Source: Pseudoalteromonas sp. P1-25 (GTDB lineage Bacteria > Pseudomonadota > Gammaproteobacteria > Enterobacterales > Alteromonadaceae). Taken from it: 64,000 nucleotides of DNA. The translations under genes and the position numbers were made by a program. The notes below the pieces were generated by a model. The model searched no databases and was not told the DNA's origin. It was given only the letters and a program-made list of their open reading frames with translations. The stretch spans positions 27,253-91,252 of the forward strand of contig NZ_LKDW01000016.1 in assembly GCF_001401805.1 (NCBI RefSeq), read 5' to 3'. Shown in pieces: positions 45,221 to 54,373 of the stretch (position 1 is its first letter; every line of letters starts with the position of its first letter).

Positions 45221-46548
45221 TGGGCAAGTATCAATCTTATCCAAATTACAAAAAAGCCTCAGTAACTTGGCTAGATGAAATGCCAGAACATTGGATACTT
45301 AGTAAAGTAAAGTATATCGCTCCTTTTCAAGTCGGGTGGACACCACCAACAAAGAATGACGAAAATTTTGTTGGTGAAAACCTTTGGGTCAATATTTCAG
45401 ACCTCAAAGAAAAGGTTATTACTAATACATCGAAACACATTTCTGACAGGGCTGCCAAAGAAGCGTCTATGAGTATTACTCCTAAAGGGTCGCTAATGTA
45501 TAGCTTTAAGTTGTCAGTTGGCTCAGTATCCTTCGCTGGTGAAGATATGTATACCAATGAAGCAATAGCGTCTTTTTTAGACTCAGCTCGATTACCTCTA
45601 TCATATTTATATTATGCATTACCTAAGTTTGTGATTGAGAATGCTTCAACGAATATTTATGGCGCAAGAATACTTAACCAAGAATTGATTAATAATGCAC
45701 AGTTGCTTGAGCCAACATATGAAGAAGCAGAAAGTATCGCTAATTTCCTCGATTACGAAACCGCTAAAATCGATACCTTAATTGAAAAGCAGCAACAACT
45801 GATTAAGCTGCTAAAAGAAAAGCGCCAAGCGGTGATCAGTCATGCAGTGACTAAAGGCCTCAATCCACAAGCCCCAATGAAATATTCAGGTGTTGAGTGG
45901 TTGGGTGAAGTACCAGCGCATTGGCAGATAGTCCCTTTAAAATATTTATGTACTTTCAGTGGAGGCGGAACACCTACCAAAGATAACTTAAGTTATTGGA
46001 CTAATGGCACTGTACCTTGGGTATCGCCTAAAGACATGAAATCTTTTTGGATTGATAAAACCCAAGATTACGTTACTGAAAGAGCCGTAAAAGAATCATC
46101 TACTAACTTTGTTGATGAGGGGGCATTATTAATGGTTGTCCGTTCTGGAATACTACAAAGGACAATACCGATTGCCATAAATACAGTGCCAGTAACAATG
46201 AACCAAGATATGAAAGCTCTTAAATTTAATGACAGAATTGATGTTCAGTATGCCGCAGGGTTTATTCTTGGTAGCGTAAACTCATTATTACTTGATTGGT
46301 CTAAAGATGGTGCAACGGTAGAGAGTATTGAATATGAATACTTATCAAATGGCCTCTTCCCAGTTCCTCCTAAGCAAGAACAACAAGCTATTATAAGCTT
46401 TATAAATAAACAGCAGAGCGCTTTTCAGATGTTAGAGGATAAAGCCGTATTGGGAATTAAACTACTTTCAGAGCGCCGCACGGCTCTAATCTCTGCCGCA
46501 GTAACAGGTAAAATCGACGTGCGCAATTGGGAGCAGCCTAATGACTAA
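45220..46548 (+). CDS. hsdS: Type I restriction-modification system, S subunit (second system)
   Basis: A 442-residue specificity subunit with two TRDs. TRD1 starts with VTWLDEMPEHWILSKVKYIA and TRD2 with GVEWLGEVPAHWQIVPLKYL, a repeated W-L-x-E-x-P-x-H-W module. Two helical spacers contain YETAKIDTLIEKQQQLIKLL and QQSAFQMLEDKAVLGIKLLS, each followed by RR-TALIS or RQAVIS. Its start overlaps hsdM by one base and its end overlaps the RhuM gene by eight. Confidence 0.93.
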   Translation: MGKYQSYPNYKKASVTWLDEMPEHWILSKVKYIAPFQVGWTPPTKNDENFVGENLWVNISDLKEKVITNTSKHISDRAAKEASMSITPKGSLMYSFKLSVGSVSFAGEDMYTNEAIASFLDSARLPLSYLYYALPKFVIENASTNIYGARILNQELINNAQLLEPTYEEAESIANFLDYETAKIDTLIEKQQQLIKLLKEKRQAVISHAVTKGLNPQAPMKYSGVEWLGEVPAHWQIVPLKYLCTFSGGGTPTKDNLSYWTNGTVPWVSPKDMKSFWIDKTQDYVTERAVKESSTNFVDEGALLMVVRSGILQRTIPIAINTVPVTMNQDMKALKFNDRIDVQYAAGFILGSVNSLLLDWSKDGATVESIEYEYLSNGLFPVPPKQEQQAIISFINKQQSAFQMLEDKAVLGIKLLSERRTALISAAVTGKIDVRNWEQPND

Positions 46549-47557
46549 TAATGTTACGCCACCGCTTGGGCAGTTTATTTTATTTGAAACAGACGAAGGG
46601 CAAACCAAGGTTGAATGTCGTTTTGAAACTGAAACACTGTGGTTAACTCAAAACCTAATAGCTGAGCTATATCAAAAGAGCGTACCGACTATAAATGAGC
46701 ATTTAAGTAACATTTATAGCGAAGGCGAACTTGAACAAAATGCAACCATTAGGAATTTCCGAATAGTTCGAAAAGAGGGTACGCGCGAAGTTGCTCGTGA
46801 TGTAACGCATTATAATTTAGAAGCCATATTAGCTGTAGGTTATCGTGTGCGTTCCAAGCAAGGAACAAAGTTTCGCCAATGGGCGACGAGAACTTTACAA
46901 GAGTACCTGACTAAGGGCTTTGTAATGGATGACGAGCGTCTTAAAAACCCAGATAACATGCAATACTTTGACGAGCTATTAAACCGCATCCGCGATATAC
47001 GTTCATCAGAGAAAATATTTTGGCGCAAGGTATGCGACATATATGCCACCAGCATTGATTACGATGGCAAAGCACAAACCAGTGTTGATTTTTTTGCCAA
47101 AGTACAAAACAAGATGCATTGGGCTGCCCATGGTAATACCGCAGCAGAGCTAGTGTTTAAACGAATTGATGCCGACAAATCTCATTTAGGCTTAACCAGC
47201 TTTGCAGGCACAGAGCCAACCCGTAAAGAGGTAGTTACAGGTAAAAACTACTTAAATGAGCAAGAACTTGATACGTTAAACAGGCTGGTTAACTCCTACT
47301 TAGAATTTGCAGAACTTCAAGCCCGTAATGGCAAGTTAATGAAAATGGCAGACTGGGCAAGCAAGCTCGATGACTTTTTGCGCCTAAGTGATTATGAAGT
47401 GCTTAACCATGCAGGCAATATTTCACAGGCACAAGCGACTGAAAAAGCCAAACAAGAATACGATAAGTACCGCAGAGTAATTGAAGCCCAGCCATCAAAG
47501 GTTGATTTAGACTTAGCGAATGCGCTAAAGCAGCTGCAGGATAAACCTGAAAAGTAA
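46541..47557 (+). CDS. rhuM: RhuM-family protein
   Basis: A 338-residue protein of the RhuM family, named from a Salmonella pathogenicity-island gene. The N-terminal half contains a helix-turn-helix-like LTQNLIAELYQKSVPTINEH and the conserved KQGTKFRQWATRTLQEYLTK, which resembles phage Bro-N/Fic-associated regulator regions. The C-terminal half is helical. Such genes often lie within type I restriction operons, as here, but their job is unproven. It overlaps the hsdS end by eight bases. Confidence 0.8.
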   Translation: MTNNVTPPLGQFILFETDEGQTKVECRFETETLWLTQNLIAELYQKSVPTINEHLSNIYSEGELEQNATIRNFRIVRKEGTREVARDVTHYNLEAILAVGYRVRSKQGTKFRQWATRTLQEYLTKGFVMDDERLKNPDNMQYFDELLNRIRDIRSSEKIFWRKVCDIYATSIDYDGKAQTSVDFFAKVQNKMHWAAHGNTAAELVFKRIDADKSHLGLTSFAGTEPTRKEVVTGKNYLNEQELDTLNRLVNSYLEFAELQARNGKLMKMADWASKLDDFLRLSDYEVLNHAGNISQAQATEKAKQEYDKYRRVIEAQPSKVDLDLANALKQLQDKPEK

Positions 47558-47610
47558 CTTAAATATATTTTGCACATAAAGTAAAAAAATAACAAAGGGA
47601 TAGAGAAATA

Positions 47611-48498
47611 ATGGATATAGAATTATGGAAAAGGATTTCAGGCTTTGTTGACTTAAACAGCTACCCTGAGCTTCCTTGTCCTTATTGTAATAAATATGCA
47701 CTGAAATTGGACAAAGACAGTGTACAAACACGTCCTGTAAATAAAGATAGTTTACTTATTACCAGTCGAAAATACCGATTTGAAAAAGAAAGAAAACAGA
47801 TACTAATTGATAAAAGTCGTGAAGTAAGTAATAAAAGTGAGGGGTTTTTCATTCCATTACTTCTTACCTTTGCAAGTGCTCATGCTGAGGCGGTAGAGCC
47901 TACGAATGGTAATACTTTTATATTTAACAGCTTTTTTGAGTGTGCGAACTGTCAACAGAGTATAAGTGCTTCAGGAATGTTATTGGAGCATCAAACAGGT
48001 ATGAGTCAGTCATCATCAAAGGCTAAAAAAATTAAAATTGAGAACTTTTCTCCATCTATTTTTATATTCCCGATATCAAAAAATGTTCCCTCACATATAG
48101 CTGAAGAGCTATTAGACGCATTTAAACACTTTCATTTTGATCCTCCATCGTCCGCATCTAAATTAAGACGCGCAATTGAAAACTTTTGCAAGGATATGCA
48201 AGTTGAGGAGAATAATAATAACCTCGGACGTATGATAAAAAATTTAGAGAAAACTCATCCTGAAGAGGCTAAATACCTTGATGCATTGAGGCTGATTGGT
48301 AACGAAGGGACGCACGGTTCAAATGTTGCTGAACTCGATTTATTGTACGCTTTTCAAGTTTTCCAGTTTGTTTTAGAACTTTATGATCGAAATGCTCGCT
48401 ACAACGAACTCAACCATGTGTATGACAAGTTGGCTAAAAAATATGAGAAAAAGAAGCAGCAGCTACCCAAGCTCGAACAATTAGATAATGTTAAATAA
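47611..48498 (+). CDS. DUF4145-containing protein
   Basis: A 295-residue protein. Two cysteine pairs (CPYCNKY near residue 23 and CANCQQS near 112) suggest a zinc-binding N-terminal half. The C-terminal half has the DUF4145 pattern: SSASKLRRAIENFCKDM, LDALRLIGNEGTHG and AFQVFQFVLELYD. DUF4145 is common in restriction and defence loci and occurs fused to type I R subunits, so this may be a detached accessory to the HsdR that follows 18 bp later. Mechanism unknown. Confidence 0.7.
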   Translation: MDIELWKRISGFVDLNSYPELPCPYCNKYALKLDKDSVQTRPVNKDSLLITSRKYRFEKERKQILIDKSREVSNKSEGFFIPLLLTFASAHAEAVEPTNGNTFIFNSFFECANCQQSISASGMLLEHQTGMSQSSSKAKKIKIENFSPSIFIFPISKNVPSHIAEELLDAFKHFHFDPPSSASKLRRAIENFCKDMQVEENNNNLGRMIKNLEKTHPEEAKYLDALRLIGNEGTHGSNVAELDLLYAFQVFQFVLELYDRNARYNELNHVYDKLAKKYEKKKQQLPKLEQLDNVK

Positions 48499-48516
48499 CA
48501 AAATAAGAATAAAATC

Positions 48517-51500
48517 ATGAACGATTTAACTCAAGAACGAATTTTTCAAGACGACATAATTAGTCAGATGGTAGCTAATGGCTGGGCTGAAGGCACAGCC
48601 GCTGGCTATAACTGTGAAACCGCTTTATATGAACAAGATTCGCTGACCTTTGTTAAAAACACCCAACCTAAAGAGTGGCAAAAGCTGTGTAAGGTGTTCC
48701 CCAATGACCCTGAACGCCACTTTTTAGAAGCGCTGGTGGCCAAGCTTAAAAAAGCAGATAGAAACGCCACAGATAAAGCCTCACGCACTTATGGTGTATT
48801 AGGTGTACTGCGCCACGGTTTAAAAATTCGTAATGCGCGTTTTGAACTGTGCCAATTTAAACCAGAGCACAACCTAAACCCCGAAACCTTAGCGCGTTAT
48901 GAGCAAAACACCTGTCGTATAGTACAAGAATTGGTGTATAGCCCGTATGCCAATGCTGAGCACTTAGCTGCGACAGGCAGCAAAGCCAAGAGCTGGCGCA
49001 TAGATTTAGTGCTGTTTGTAAATGGCTTGCCCGTATCAACCCTAGAGCTTAAATCAGAATTTAAACAAGCGGTTGAAAATGCAATTAAGCAATACAAACA
49101 AACCCGCTTACCTAAAGACCCTGCGACTAAAAAACCAGAGCCACTACTTACCTTTAAGCGTGGTGCATTAGTCCACTTTGCTGTAAGCCAGTATGAAGTG
49201 TATATGACGACTAAGCTTGCAGGAGATGACACCTTCTTTTTACCCTTTAACAGAGGCACAAGCGAAGGTGGTGCAGGCAATGATGTGCCTGAAGACACTA
49301 GCTGTTATGCCACCGATTACTTGTGGAATGAAGTATTAGTGCCTAAAAATCTGCTTAACATTTTAGGTAGCTTTGTACATTTGCAGATAGAAGACAAGGA
49401 AGATTGGGAAGGGCGTAAATACAAAAAAGAAACGCTTATTTTCCCGCGCTATCATCAGTGGGATGTAGTAAGTAAGCTGATTGATGCAGCAATTGAAGAG
49501 GGCACAGGTAACAAGTATTTAGTTCAACACAGTGCGGGCTCAGGTAAGTCGAACTCTATTGCTTGGACAGCCCACCAGCTTTCTACTCTGTATGATGAGC
49601 AAGGTAATAAACAATTTCATTCAGTGATTGTTGTAACAGATAGAACAGTACTTGATGATCAGCTGCAAGATACTATTTATCAGTTTGAGCATGCAGACGG
49701 TGTAGTAGGGCGTATTAATAATAAAGAAGGTGATGGCTCTAAATCAGAGAAGCTCGCCAGTGCACTTGAAAACGCTCAGCCTATTATTATTGTAACCATT
49801 CAAACTTTTCCGTTTGTATTACGCGCTATTGAAAACAGCACGAGCTTAAAAGAGCGCAGCTATGCAGTTATTGCCGATGAAGCTCATTCATCACAAAGTG
49901 GCTCTACAGCTCGCCAGTTAAAAGAAGTACTAATGACTGAAGAGGCTGACGATGATGTTGAGTTATCGTCAGAGGATATACTCGATGCAACCGTTGCAGC
50001 CCGCCGTGGTAGTGCGAACCTTAACTACTATGCGTTTACTGCCACACCTAAAGCAAAAACAATCGAGCTATTTGGTCGGTTACCTGACCCAGAACTACCT
50101 CCATCAAAACAAAATAAGCCAGTGGCGTATCACATATATTCAATGCGCCAAGCAATAGAAGAAGGCTTTATATTAGATGTACTTAAAAATTATACTAACT
50201 ATAAGGTGATGTACCAACTGGCTCAAAAAATAGAAGCGGCAGATGAAGAGGTTGATAGTAAAAAGGCAGCGGTAAAGCTTAATCAATGGGTGCGTTTACA
50301 CGACCATAATATATCGCAAAAAGTTAAAGTGATTATTGAACACTTTAAAGATAACGTAATGGGTTTATTAGGCGGGCAAGCCAAAGCAATGGTAGTAACG
50401 GGCTCACGTAAAGAGGCGGTACGTTATAAGTTAGCATTTGATAAATATGTAGCTGAAGCCCTAGCAGAGCAAAAAACAGGTTATTCGACAATACGCGCTA
50501 TGGTGGCATTTTCAGGCGAAGTTGAATTTACTAAAAGCGATCCTGATAGCGCTGCATTTTTAGATAAAAAGTTTACCGAAAAAAGCATGAACCCTGAACT
50601 TAAAGGCCGCGATATGCGAAAAGCCTTTGATAGTGACGATTACCAAGTAATGCTGGTGGCTAATAAGTTTCAAACAGGGTTCGACCAACCAAAACTATGC
50701 GCTATGTACGTAGATAAAAAGCTAGGCGGCGTTGAGTGTGTACAAACCCTGTCGCGACTAAACCGTACTTACCCAAGTAAAGCTGAAACAGGCACGTTTG
50801 TATTAGACTTCTTTAATGACCCTGAAGACATATTAGATGCATTTCAGCCTTACTACCAAACAGCAGAACTTGCTGATGTTACTGACCCTCAGATTGTTTT
50901 TGACTTGTTTGAAAAGCTACGTGCTAGCGGTATATTTTTGTGGGCTGAGGTTGAGCAGTTTTGTGCAGCCTTCTTTACCAAGAATAAGTCAAACGCGGCT
51001 ATCAGTAATATTATTCACCCAGCTAAAGAGCGTTGGCAAAAGCGTTACGCATCTGCAATTGAGGCGTATATAAAAGCCAAAGAAATGTTTGAACGCACTA
51101 AAAAGACTGAAGACGCTGTATTAATAGCTAACGCAGAAACAAGCTTTAAAGAGTGTAAACAAGAAAAAGACCGCCTAGAAATATTCAAAAAGGATTTAGG
51201 CAGCTTTACCCGCTTTTACGAGTTTATGTCGCAGCTGGTGGAATACGATGACAAAGAGCTTGAAAAGCTAAGCTTATTTGCTCGCCACTTGCGCCCACTG
51301 TTACGTGAAAAAGTAGTAACTGAAGATGAGCTTGATTTAGACAACGTAGTAATGAGCCATTACCGCCTATCAAAAATACGCCAGCAAGATATACAGTTAA
51401 AAGAAGACGCGCCTGATTACAAGCTTGAGCCAAGTAATGATGTGGGTAGTGCTAAAGCGAAGGATAAAAAAGAAGCGTTCTTATCGCAGATAATCGACAA

Positions 51501-51792
51501 GCTTAATGAGGTTTTTATTACTGATAACCTAACTAATAAAGATATGCTTAATTACGCTTTTACAGTGCGCGATAAACTAACTGAAAACGCCTCTGTAATG
51601 AGCCAGATTGCAAACAATAGCCCAGAGCAAGCTATGTTAGGTGATTTCCCTCAAGCGATGGATGACGCCATTTTAGGAAGCAGTGACGCACACCAAGAAC
51701 AAATGATGCAACTGTTGTCAGATCCCGCAAGAAACCAGCAATTTGCACGAGTGATATTTGATATGTTGAGTGGATTAAATAGTAGAAAGTGA
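48517..51792 (+). CDS. hsdR: Type I restriction enzyme, R subunit (EcoR124-like, second system)
   Basis: A 1091-residue motor-nuclease subunit. The N-terminal nuclease has D at about 165 (WRIDLVLFVNG) and E-L-K at about 177-179 (STLELKSE). Walker A SAGSGKS begins near residue 339, the DEAH box is D454-H457, and the later motif TGFDQPKLCAMYVDK and QTLSRLNRTYP belong to the second RecA fold. The C-terminal 300 residues are helical. It closes the mrr-hsdM-hsdS-rhuM-DUF4145-hsdR operon. It is longer than and distinct from the 818-aa HsdR of island 1. Confidence 0.94.
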   Translation: MNDLTQERIFQDDIISQMVANGWAEGTAAGYNCETALYEQDSLTFVKNTQPKEWQKLCKVFPNDPERHFLEALVAKLKKADRNATDKASRTYGVLGVLRHGLKIRNARFELCQFKPEHNLNPETLARYEQNTCRIVQELVYSPYANAEHLAATGSKAKSWRIDLVLFVNGLPVSTLELKSEFKQAVENAIKQYKQTRLPKDPATKKPEPLLTFKRGALVHFAVSQYEVYMTTKLAGDDTFFLPFNRGTSEGGAGNDVPEDTSCYATDYLWNEVLVPKNLLNILGSFVHLQIEDKEDWEGRKYKKETLIFPRYHQWDVVSKLIDAAIEEGTGNKYLVQHSAGSGKSNSIAWTAHQLSTLYDEQGNKQFHSVIVVTDRTVLDDQLQDTIYQFEHADGVVGRINNKEGDGSKSEKLASALENAQPIIIVTIQTFPFVLRAIENSTSLKERSYAVIADEAHSSQSGSTARQLKEVLMTEEADDDVELSSEDILDATVAARRGSANLNYYAFTATPKAKTIELFGRLPDPELPPSKQNKPVAYHIYSMRQAIEEGFILDVLKNYTNYKVMYQLAQKIEAADEEVDSKKAAVKLNQWVRLHDHNISQKVKVIIEHFKDNVMGLLGGQAKAMVVTGSRKEAVRYKLAFDKYVAEALAEQKTGYSTIRAMVAFSGEVEFTKSDPDSAAFLDKKFTEKSMNPELKGRDMRKAFDSDDYQVMLVANKFQTGFDQPKLCAMYVDKKLGGVECVQTLSRLNRTYPSKAETGTFVLDFFNDPEDILDAFQPYYQTAELADVTDPQIVFDLFEKLRASGIFLWAEVEQFCAAFFTKNKSNAAISNIIHPAKERWQKRYASAIEAYIKAKEMFERTKKTEDAVLIANAETSFKECKQEKDRLEIFKKDLGSFTRFYEFMSQLVEYDDKELEKLSLFARHLRPLLREKVVTEDELDLDNVVMSHYRLSKIRQQDIQLKEDAPDYKLEPSNDVGSAKAKDKKEAFLSQIIDKLNEVFITDNLTNKDMLNYAFTVRDKLTENASVMSQIANNSPEQAMLGDFPQAMDDAILGSSDAHQEQMMQLLSDPARNQQFARVIFDMLSGLNSRK

Positions 51793-51846
51793 TTCTAGGG
51801 TACGATTACAATATTTGAGAAGTAAACTTAATGATAAAGGAGTGAC

Positions 51847-52020
51847 ATGATGAATGTTAATAAAACCACTTTGGTTAAGAAGGAGAAGTTAGTTGTTAAT
51901 AGTAATCAAAAAACACAACTTAGTGATTATGAATTAAATAAAGTAGCCTCAAGAATTGAGGATGAAATAAATACCAGCCAAAATAGAAAAGCAACGGTTA
52001 AAATTTTTGAGGTGGAGTAA
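51847..52020 (+). CDS. Putative antitoxin of the YafO-type toxin
   Basis: A 57-residue basic/acidic protein. The AAGGAG element (51837-51842) suits either ATG 51847 or ATG 51850; the latter has the better spacing. It ends five bases before the toxin gene, the normal antitoxin-toxin order. The sequence (LSDYELNKVASRIEDEINTS) is helical and shows none of the YafN Phd-like fold, and at 57 residues it is much shorter than YafN (about 97). It may represent a different antitoxin class, or a truncated one. Confidence 0.55.
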   Translation: MMNVNKTTLVKKEKLVVNSNQKTQLSDYELNKVASRIEDEINTSQNRKATVKIFEVE

Positions 52021-52025
52021 AGTAT

Positions 52026-52421
52026 ATGGATGTGCGTGTTTTTGTTAGTGAAGAAGTAAAGGCCAGTTCTTCACAACCGTTATTAAAAAAAATTGTTGAT
52101 GAATTTAAATTGTATAAAAGTGGAAAGGGTAGGCCTGCGCACTTTGGTAGAGATGTGCCATATGATTTCCCTTTTTCTGTAAAGGAATCTGGCCTTGCCC
52201 ATATACATTTAAAAGACTCAACATCAAAAGGTTGGCATTTAAAAAAAGTATCGTTTAGCAAAACCAGTAATACAGCTTTAATTTATTGCCAAGGCTCGGT
52301 TCAAAAAAACTGTTATTTTTTAATTTCAATTTTAGAGAATGCACATGAAACATATAAGGTTAAACCTTTATATTTAGAATACCTAGCTGAAAGAGCCGAA
52401 GTATTTAGAGAAAAGTTTTAG
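52026..52421 (+). CDS. yafO: YafO-family ribosome-dependent mRNA interferase toxin
   Basis: A 131-residue homologue of YafO, a toxin that cleaves mRNA on the ribosome. Family features in order: LVKKIVDEFKLYKSG-like N-terminal helix, FGRDVPYD, AHIHLKD, SFSKTSNTALIYCQGS, and the C-terminal AEVFREKF. Length matches E. coli YafO (132). The start follows the putative antitoxin by five bases. It lies at the distal end of island 2 and could stabilise the island against loss. Confidence 0.85.
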   Translation: MDVRVFVSEEVKASSSQPLLKKIVDEFKLYKSGKGRPAHFGRDVPYDFPFSVKESGLAHIHLKDSTSKGWHLKKVSFSKTSNTALIYCQGSVQKNCYFLISILENAHETYKVKPLYLEYLAERAEVFREKF

Positions 52422-52434
52422 ATAGAGAGTATTT

Positions 52435-52704
52435 ATGAAAAACATCAATTGGTTTACTGATGAACCATCAGAGGTAGGTCTTCACTTTGTAGCTGTAAAA
52501 TATGGTGAAGGGGCTGGGACATTCGATTTTATAGAGTGGGATGGCAATAAATGGCTTACTGAATATGAAGGTACAGTTATTGCATACACTACACTGGAAG
52601 GTTTAATAAGAGATAGTAATATAGAATGGCCAGAAGAAACTAAAAAAGTAGAGCTGAAAAAAGACCCAAATGTAGATGCTGATAGTCTTTGGGAAGAAAT
52701 GTAG
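52435..52704 (+). CDS. Hypothetical small protein, 89 aa
   Basis: Not recognised. It lies 13 bp after the toxin stop, with AGAGAG upstream of its ATG, so it may be co-transcribed. The protein is acidic and tryptophan-rich at its start (INWFTDEPSEVGLHFVAVKY) with a beta-rich core (FDFIEWDGNKWLTEYEG), a pattern seen in small phage-type proteins. Last gene of island 2. Confidence 0.5.
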   Translation: MKNINWFTDEPSEVGLHFVAVKYGEGAGTFDFIEWDGNKWLTEYEGTVIAYTTLEGLIRDSNIEWPEETKKVELKKDPNVDADSLWEEM

Positions 52705-52768
52705 GACAAAAAGTTATAAAAGTTTTATTAAACGAATTTAACGTAGGGGTTCGAATATGACACTTGTT

Positions 52769-52790
52769 TTTAGTACCATGGTTGGTACCA
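52769..52790. repeat. Arm-type repeat near the right end of island 2
   Basis: TAGTACCATGGTTGGTACCA (52771-52790) matches the tandem at 37351-37370 at all but one base. Its position just inside the far end of the element supports an integrase or excisionase binding role. Confidence 0.5.
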
Positions 52791-52850
52791 TCAACCCTTT
52801 TTTGATTTGGTATTTATAACTAAATCAATAGATTGCATTTCCTACCAAGA

Positions 52851-52868
52851 CTCCCCCAGCCCCCAATA
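52851..52868 (+). other. Possible degenerate attR of island 2
   Basis: The segment contains CCCCCAGC followed by CCCC, resembling the end of the att core (CCCCCCAGCTCCACCA). Only about 11 of 19 positions agree. It lies about 60 bp outside the arm-like repeat and 30 bp before the terminator, where the outer boundary of island 2 would be expected. Weak evidence. Confidence 0.3.
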
Positions 52869-52900
52869 CAGGTATTTAAGTTCGTTACTTAAAAACCATA

Positions 52901-52939
52901 AAAAACCGCCAATTTGAGCAATCAAATTGGCGGTTTTTT
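52901..52939. terminator. Bidirectional hairpin terminator, possibly the original ssrA terminator
   Basis: AAAAACCGCCAATTTG and CAAATTGGCGGTTTTTT form a perfect stem around AGCAAT. Before the islands arrived this would have been the first terminator after ssrA; it may also stop the convergent gene ending at 52951. Confidence 0.8.
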
Positions 52940-52950
52940 ATGGGCTTAAT

Positions 52951-54018
52951 CTAAGCGGCGCTTATCGTGGCTAGCTTCATTTTTAACGATCTTACTTTCA
53001 TTTTAATACTAATAATAATAAGCGTTAAGAACGACATTAAGCTAATTAGCAGAGTTAAATCTAAAATTGGTGACTTGGCGAGTTGTGTGTTTGTAGGCGA
53101 GGCCGGTAAAGCGTTAGGCTTATTTTGTTGTTGCCTAATATAGCTTTGGCTTATCCAGTCAACGGCGTTGATCCACTGAATTTTATCTGGGTTATCATTA
53201 GCAAGCTTGCTCATTACATGGGCGTCGTTGTTGAGCGATTTAGCAAGGTTAATTAATTGCTCCCAAAATATATATTCCGTGCCTAGCGCGTCTATTTCTT
53301 GTAAGTGCTGCTTTAACTTTCCTGCGCCCATGCTGTTTATGTTTGGTTGCTTTAGAATCTTTGCGTAACTGTTTATGTGCGCTGAAAAGCGAGCAAAATA
53401 GCTATCAATTTTTTGCTGCGCCCTTTGGTTAAGCTCATCTGTGCTGTGGGTGTTAGGCAAGGTGACTTCTGGGTGCTTTTTTTGATTTGCTAAGTACTGC
53501 TTATAATTAACGTAATTTAATTTTGTAGAGGGTGAAGCTATTGAGCTGTCTATCATACTCATTTTAAGTGTGTTAAAGCTTATTACTGCTGAGCAAATAA
53601 GGCAGATGAATAATAGGCTATAGCAAAAAAATAACGCACTTTGCAGTGCAAGTTTAGGCAGGGTGGCAGGGCTATTTACGCCGGCCTTTTTAATGCTGGT
53701 TATTGTATTGGCTATGTTTTTTACCGCTGGCTCGTTGTTAGTAACAATTAGTTTAGTTCCCGCTGTACTTTGGGGCGCCCTCACACTTGCATGCGGTTCA
53801 ACCTTGGTTATTAATCCAAAACTCTTTAGTTTAGATTCGGTTTTAACTGCATCAATACTCGATAGGTCTTTAACGAGTGCATAGGCTCGGCCATCAAATA
53901 ATTTTACAGCGACATTATGGGGAATTTTTAAAAACTGACAAAGTTGCTCTTGTACGGTACTAATGTCAGCATTTTGATGTAACTGACCATTAAAAATAAT
54001 TTTAAATGAGGCGCTCAC
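52951..54018 (-). CDS. Hypothetical two-membrane-segment protein
   Basis: A 355-residue protein. The first 78 residues (FKIIFNGQLHQNADISTVQE ... LKSFGLITKVEP) resemble a small module found at the N-terminus of several gammaproteobacterial membrane proteins (pattern F-K-I-V-F-x-G ... L-x-x-x-G). Membrane segments are at about 128-152 and 325-345, leaving a helical periplasmic region of about 175 residues between them. Function unknown. It marks the return to core chromosome after island 2. Confidence 0.6.
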   Translation of the reverse strand: MSASFKIIFNGQLHQNADISTVQEQLCQFLKIPHNVAVKLFDGRAYALVKDLSSIDAVKTESKLKSFGLITKVEPHASVRAPQSTAGTKLIVTNNEPAVKNIANTITSIKKAGVNSPATLPKLALQSALFFCYSLLFICLICSAVISFNTLKMSMIDSSIASPSTKLNYVNYKQYLANQKKHPEVTLPNTHSTDELNQRAQQKIDSYFARFSAHINSYAKILKQPNINSMGAGKLKQHLQEIDALGTEYIFWEQLINLAKSLNNDAHVMSKLANDNPDKIQWINAVDWISQSYIRQQQNKPNALPASPTNTQLAKSPILDLTLLISLMSFLTLIIISIKMKVRSLKMKLATISAA

Positions 54019-54373
54019 GCTATGTCCTTATTCGTGCAACTTCCGTTGAGGAATTTTATTATTGTTTTAACACGCTGTTAATTTACCAGATAAAATAAGG
54101 GGTTTCTAGTATTTAACCTTATTAAACTAGTAAAAAAGCCTGAACAAAAATTAACCTTTCATAATCTCAACATGCTGTTTTATAGCCGTTTTAACGGAAA
54201 TACTTGTTTTTTCTGTGCTTTTATTAGGGACGATGTTGATTTGTGTTATTAAAGCGATTTAAACGTGTTGTTTACATTTATAAATTTAAAGAAGAGGCGG
54301 TGCATAGAGGGTTCTGTTGCACCTAAGTAGAGTGCCCTTTGCATGGGAGTTGCAAAGGGCAACAAGGCCTAAT
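54019..54373. other. Intergenic region
   Basis: No gene in 355 bases. It holds the promoter of the upstream minus-strand gene and, at 54333-54360, a GCCCTTT/AAAGGGC hairpin just past the stop of the NAD(P)-binding protein gene; with no T-run on the minus strand it is at best a weak terminator. Confidence 0.4.
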
